Source: Gammaproteobacteria bacterium
Lineage (GTDB): Bacteria; Gemmatimonadota; Gemmatimonadetes; Longimicrobiales; Gaopeijiaceae
Assembly (NCBI GenBank): GCA_009843625.1
Contig: VYDD01000184.1
Coordinates: 1 to 18,359, forward strand
Direction: 5' to 3'
DNA: 18,359 nucleotides
The notes beneath the pieces are model-generated. The model was not told where the DNA came from. It searched no databases and was given only the letters and a program-made list of their open reading frames with translations. A program made the position numbers and the translations under genes. This document shows positions 15,666-18,359 of the stretch, piece after piece (within the stretch, counting starts at the first letter, position 1; every line of letters begins with the position of its first letter).

Positions 15666-17446
15666 GCCGCTTCCTGCCCCGCGTAGGGAATCAACAGTTC
15701 GAACTTGCGCATGTCCCAGGCCGCCGTGGGACAGCGCTCCGCGCACAGGCCGCAGTGGACGCAGAGATCCTCGTCCTTCACCATCACGCGTCCGGTCTGG
15801 GGGAGTCCTTCTGATACCATCAGATCCTGGGTGAGGTTCTCCGCGGGCGCCATCAGGCGCGTCCGGAGATCCTCCTCAGCGCCGTTCACGGTGATCGTGA
15901 GGCAGTGCACCGGGCAGATGTCGATGCAGGCGTCGCATTCGATGCACAGCTTGGCCTCGAAGTGGGTCTGGATGTCGCAGTTGAGGCAGCGCTCCACCTC
16001 GCGCGCGGTCTGCTCCGGGTCGAACCCCATCTCCACTTCGATGGACAGCTCCTCGAAGCGGCGCACCAGCTCCACGTGCTTCATCTTCTGGCGCGGCGAA
16101 GGATTGTAGTCGTTGGAGTAGGCCCACTCGTGCATCCCCATCTTGGCGGAGATGAGGTTCTGGTCCTGCGGCGGGCGGTCTTCGGTAAGCGACAGCCCCT
16201 GGCAGTAGTTGTGGATCGAGATGGCGGCCTGGTGGCCGTGCTCCACCGCCCAGATGATGTTCTCCGGCCCCCACGCCGCGTCGCCGCCCACGAAAATCCC
16301 CTCGCGGGTGGTCATGAAGGTGGTGCGGTCGACCTCGGGCATGTCCCAGTGGTTGAACTCGATGCCGATGTCGCGCTCGATCCAGGGGAACGCGTTGTCC
16401 TGGCCGATGGCGAGGATGACGTCGTCGCAGGGGAGGATCTCGGTGTCGTGCACCGTCGCCTTCAGCCGTCCGCTCTCCTCGTCCTTGTGCCAACTGACCA
16501 GTTCGAACTCCATCCCGACCAGCCTGCCGTCTTCCAGCACGAACCGCTTCGGGGAGTAGTTCTCGACGATGTCGACCAGCTCCTCCTCGGCGTCCTCGAG
16601 CTCCCAGGGCGACGCCTTGAAGTAGGGCCGCGACTTGCGCGCCATCACCTTGATGTCCGTGCCGCCGAGGCGCTTCGAGGTGCGGCAGCAGTCCATCGCC
16701 GTGTTGCCGACCCCGATCACCAGCACGCGCTCGCCGATGGAGTCGACGTGCCCGAAGTGCACCGCCTCCAGCCACTCGATGCCGATGTGGATGTTGTCGG
16801 CGGCTTCCTGGCGGCCCGGGTTGTTCAGCTCCTTGCCCTTGGGGGCGCCGGTGCCCACGAAGATGGCGTCGTAGCCTTCCTCGAGAAGCTCCTTCATCGA
16901 GTCGATGCGCGTGTTGTAGTGGATCTCGACGCCCATGTCGAGGATCATGTCGATCTCTTCCTCGAGCACGGCGACGGGGAGCCGGAAGGCGGGGATGTTG
17001 GTGCGCATGAGCCCGCCGGAGCGGGGGAGCGCCTCGAAGATCGTGCACTCGTAGCCCAGCGGCATGAGATCGTTGCAGACGGTGAGCGACGCCGGCCCGC
17101 ACCCGACCAGGGCGATGTGCTTGCCGTTCTTCACCACCGGTATCTCGGGCAGGCGATTGTCGGTCGGATCGCGCAGGTCGGCCGCAACCCGCTTCAGGCG
17201 GCAGATGGCGACCGGCTTGCCGTCCACGCGGGTGCGCCGGCAGGCGGGCTCGCAGGGACGGTCGCAGGTGCGGCCCAGGATCCCCGGGAAGACGTTCGAG
17301 GACCGGTTCAGCCAGAACGAGTCCGTGTAGCGGCCGTTGGCGATGAGCCGGATGTACTCGGGGACGTTGGTGTGGGCCGGACAGCCCCACTGGCAGTCCA
17401 CCACCTTGTGGTAGTAGTCGGGGTTGCTGACGTCCGTGGGTTGCAT
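15647..17446 (-). CDS. FAD-dependent NAD(P)-linked oxidoreductase with four predicted Fe-S sites (GltD/NfnB-like), fused to a ferredoxin domain
   Basis: The family transfers electrons between NAD(P)H, FAD and iron-sulfur clusters; glutamate synthase beta subunit and NfnB are known members. Visible order in 599 residues: an N-terminal cysteine cluster domain (Cys18, 22, 61, 65, 69, 82); an FAD site VGCGPAS at 114-120, with Ser where GxGxxG proteins have Gly; an NAD(P) site VIGVGNTAMDCCR at 243-255; and the second FAD motif FVGGDAAWGPENI at 385-397. CLNC lies at 487-490. A 2[4Fe-4S] ferredoxin domain follows, with CxxCxxCxxxC at 501-511 and again at 562-572. The start is the ATG at 17446 after AAGGA. 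As the first gene before korA and korB, it probably passes electrons between the 2-oxoacid oxidoreductase and NAD(P)H. No glutamate synthase large subunit is adjacent, so a GltD role is unlikely. Confidence 0.88.
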   Translation of the reverse strand: MQPTDVSNPDYYHKVVDCQWGCPAHTNVPEYIRLIANGRYTDSFWLNRSSNVFPGILGRTCDRPCEPACRRTRVDGKPVAICRLKRVAADLRDPTDNRLPEIPVVKNGKHIALVGCGPASLTVCNDLMPLGYECTIFEALPRSGGLMRTNIPAFRLPVAVLEEEIDMILDMGVEIHYNTRIDSMKELLEEGYDAIFVGTGAPKGKELNNPGRQEAADNIHIGIEWLEAVHFGHVDSIGERVLVIGVGNTAMDCCRTSKRLGGTDIKVMARKSRPYFKASPWELEDAEEELVDIVENYSPKRFVLEDGRLVGMEFELVSWHKDEESGRLKATVHDTEILPCDDVILAIGQDNAFPWIERDIGIEFNHWDMPEVDRTTFMTTREGIFVGGDAAWGPENIIWAVEHGHQAAISIHNYCQGLSLTEDRPPQDQNLISAKMGMHEWAYSNDYNPSPRQKMKHVELVRRFEELSIEVEMGFDPEQTAREVERCLNCDIQTHFEAKLCIECDACIDICPVHCLTITVNGAEEDLRTRLMAPAENLTQDLMVSEGLPQTGRVMVKDEDLCVHCGLCAERCPTAAWDMRKFELLIPYAGQEAACPTHV

Positions 17447-17627
17447 CAGTCCTTGGCCGTGTACCCTTGGGAACGCATGCGGCTCGCGGAGTTGGCGTCA
17501 GCCCGGACAGGCGCCGAGGCAGCCGGAGGCGAGGCGGAAGCGGGGAAGGGGCCGAGTGTTGGTCACGAAAACGGCTTGTCTGGGTACGACCCCGTCTGTG
17601 GCTGGGCCGGAAGGCCCGTTGGCGCTG

Positions 17628-17645
17628 GGGGTCGCATCCGACCCC
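17628..17645. repeat. inverted repeat, 7-base arms
   Basis: GGGGTCG (17628-17634) and CGACCCC (17639-17645) flank CATC. It lies midway between the two divergent start codons and could be an operator or a leader hairpin. No T-run follows on either strand, so a terminator is unlikely. Confidence 0.35.
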
Positions 17646-17692
17646 GAGTGTTCCCAATGATGTACCAGAACGCCTTCGATGGCAAGATTTTG

Positions 17693-17709
17693 GGGACGCC
17701 GCGCGTCCC
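17693..17709. repeat. inverted repeat, 7-base arms, upstream of the Nramp-like gene
   Basis: GGGACGC (17693-17699) and GCGTCCC (17703-17709) flank CGC. It ends 42 bases before the GTG start and 27 bases before the ribosome binding site, a plausible place for an operator or 5' leader hairpin of the transporter gene. It lacks a T-run on either strand. Confidence 0.35.
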
Positions 17710-17751
17710 GTTACCAATTCGCGGTCAAACCGAAACGGAGGGCGGTGACCC

Positions 17752-18359
17752 GTGCTTGAACGACAGACCCCCGAATCCCGGACCGGCCTGGCTCCCTTCC
17801 GGAGCGCCGAGCTGCCGGTCCCGCCCCGGCCCCGGGGACTGGCCTGGATCGGGGTCGTGGGTCCCGGAGTGATCGTGCTGGGCGCCTCCATCGGCGGCGG
17901 GGAGTTCCTGCTGGGCCCATCCGCCTTCGTGCGCTACGGGCTGGTGCTGCTCTGGGTGACGGTGGTCGCCACCTTCCTGCAGACCGTGTTCAACACCGAA
18001 CTCATGCGCTGGACGATCGCCACCGGCGAGCCCGTCTTTACCGGGTTCATGCGCACGCGACCGGCGGCGCCGTTCTGGGCGGTGGTCTACGCGCTGCTGT
18101 ACTTCCTGCAGCTGGGGTGGCCGGCCTGGGCGGGCACGGCGGCGGGCGCGGTGTTCTTCCTGGTGTTCCGCGACCTGGCCGGGCCGGAGAACGCCGGACT
18201 GGTGCATGCCTTCGGGGTGGGTACGTTCGTGCTGTGCGTCGCCATCCTGCTCTTCGGGCGGCGCATCGAACGGACGCTCGAGATCCTGAACTGGATCCTG
18301 GTGGTGGCGATCCTCGGGACGTTTCTGGTGCTGGCGCTCATGTTCGTGGCCCCGGAGAC
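17752..18359 (+). CDS. Nramp-related metal-transporter family protein, divergent in the substrate motif (partial)
   Basis: The gene runs off the right edge; 202 codons are visible. The start is GTG at 17752, nine bases after GGAGGG; an in-frame stop lies only two codons upstream, so no earlier start exists. After a Pro/Arg-rich tail, membrane helices appear at about 31-54, 60-80, 108-139, 152-168 and 180-199. The first helix begins with GPG (37-39), and the second helix region continues into NTELMRWTIATGEPVFTGF, both like Nramp proteins. In classical Nramp transporters the first helix carries DPGN, whose Asp and Asn bind the metal. Here the matching place reads SIGGGE (46-51). This places it in a divergent subgroup of the family, and transport of manganese or iron should not be assumed. 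The second signature helix lies beyond the window. It is divergent from the oxidoreductase operon. Confidence 0.75.
   Translation, partial: MLERQTPESRTGLAPFRSAELPVPPRPRGLAWIGVVGPGVIVLGASIGGGEFLLGPSAFVRYGLVLLWVTVVATFLQTVFNTELMRWTIATGEPVFTGFMRTRPAAPFWAVVYALLYFLQLGWPAWAGTAAGAVFFLVFRDLAGPENAGLVHAFGVGTFVLCVAILLFGRRIERTLEILNWILVVAILGTFLVLALMFVAPE

Larger units (their letters stand above)
17447..17751. other. 305-base divergent intergenic region upstream of the oxidoreductase and Nramp-like genes
   Basis: No convincing gene is present. The region must carry promoters for both flanking genes, but I could not pick clear -35/-10 pairs. It holds three inverted repeats: GGGCC-GGAA-GGCCC at 17604-17617, and the two listed separately at 17628-17645 and 17693-17709. 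A ribosome binding site GGAGGG at 17737-17742 serves the plus-strand gene. Confidence 0.5.

Noticed and set aside
15666..15746. Upstream extension of korA
   Set aside because: It lies inside the preceding oxidoreductase gene. The ATG at 15665 has a ribosome binding site and the expected N-terminus.
17581..17660. tRNA-like folding from the neighbouring inverted repeats
   Set aside because: No T-loop consensus, acceptor stem pairing or anticodon arm could be matched.
15905..17872. A 655-codon open frame on the plus strand opposite the FAD oxidoreductase
   Set aside because: It is antisense to a clear Fe-S oxidoreductase. Its composition is His/Val/Asp/Arg-rich, typical of antisense frames in high-GC DNA.

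Overview
The window is a high-GC stretch of chromosome from a diderm (outer-membrane) bacterium. A TonB-type energy transducer, a SusC/SusD pair, lipobox-bearing lipoproteins, a stand-alone CarboxypepD_reg/plug protein and a ferredoxin-dependent 2-oxoacid oxidoreductase occur together with strong G/C third-position bias. This mix fits Gemmatimonadota (perhaps the marine or sponge-associated lineages) better than Bacteroidota, which are usually AT-richer. The taxonomic call is inference; there is no rRNA or marker gene here.

Layout. 1-269 (minus): start of a membrane-anchored, possibly matrixin-like protease, running off the left edge. 348-2602 (plus): a two-gene unit of a TonB-like protein overlapping a TPR lipoprotein. 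2647-3063 (minus): a small unknown lipoprotein. 3211-3921 (plus): a barrel-less TonB-receptor-like plug protein. 3977-12728 (plus): a TTGACA-type promoter followed by susC, susD, a lipoprotein resembling peptidyl-alpha-hydroxyglycine amidating lyase (PAL), a DUF3311 protein, a sodium:solute symporter and a Gly-rich membrane protein. 17446-12742 (minus, convergent with the previous block): an FAD/4Fe-4S oxidoreductase of the GltD/NfnB type, then korA and korB with overlapping ends. 17752-18359 (plus): the start of a divergent Nramp-family transporter, running off the right edge.

How it may work together. TonB, SusC and SusD would bring a substrate across the outer membrane. The PAL-like lipoprotein sits where it could cleave it in the periplasm. 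DUF3311 and the SSS symporter could then take the product across the inner membrane. The minus-strand operon is a separate metabolic unit: an oxidoreductase with predicted FAD and NAD(P) sites and several Fe-S clusters, next to a 2-oxoacid:ferredoxin oxidoreductase, suggesting electron exchange between 2-oxoacid oxidation and the NAD(P)H pool.

The most notable observation is that the beta-propeller lipoprotein keeps all three zinc-ligand histidines and three active-site residues of mammalian PAL at nearly the right spacing. The second is a secreted plug domain with no barrel just upstream of a complete SusC. I saw no mobile elements, CRISPR arrays, tRNA or rRNA genes.
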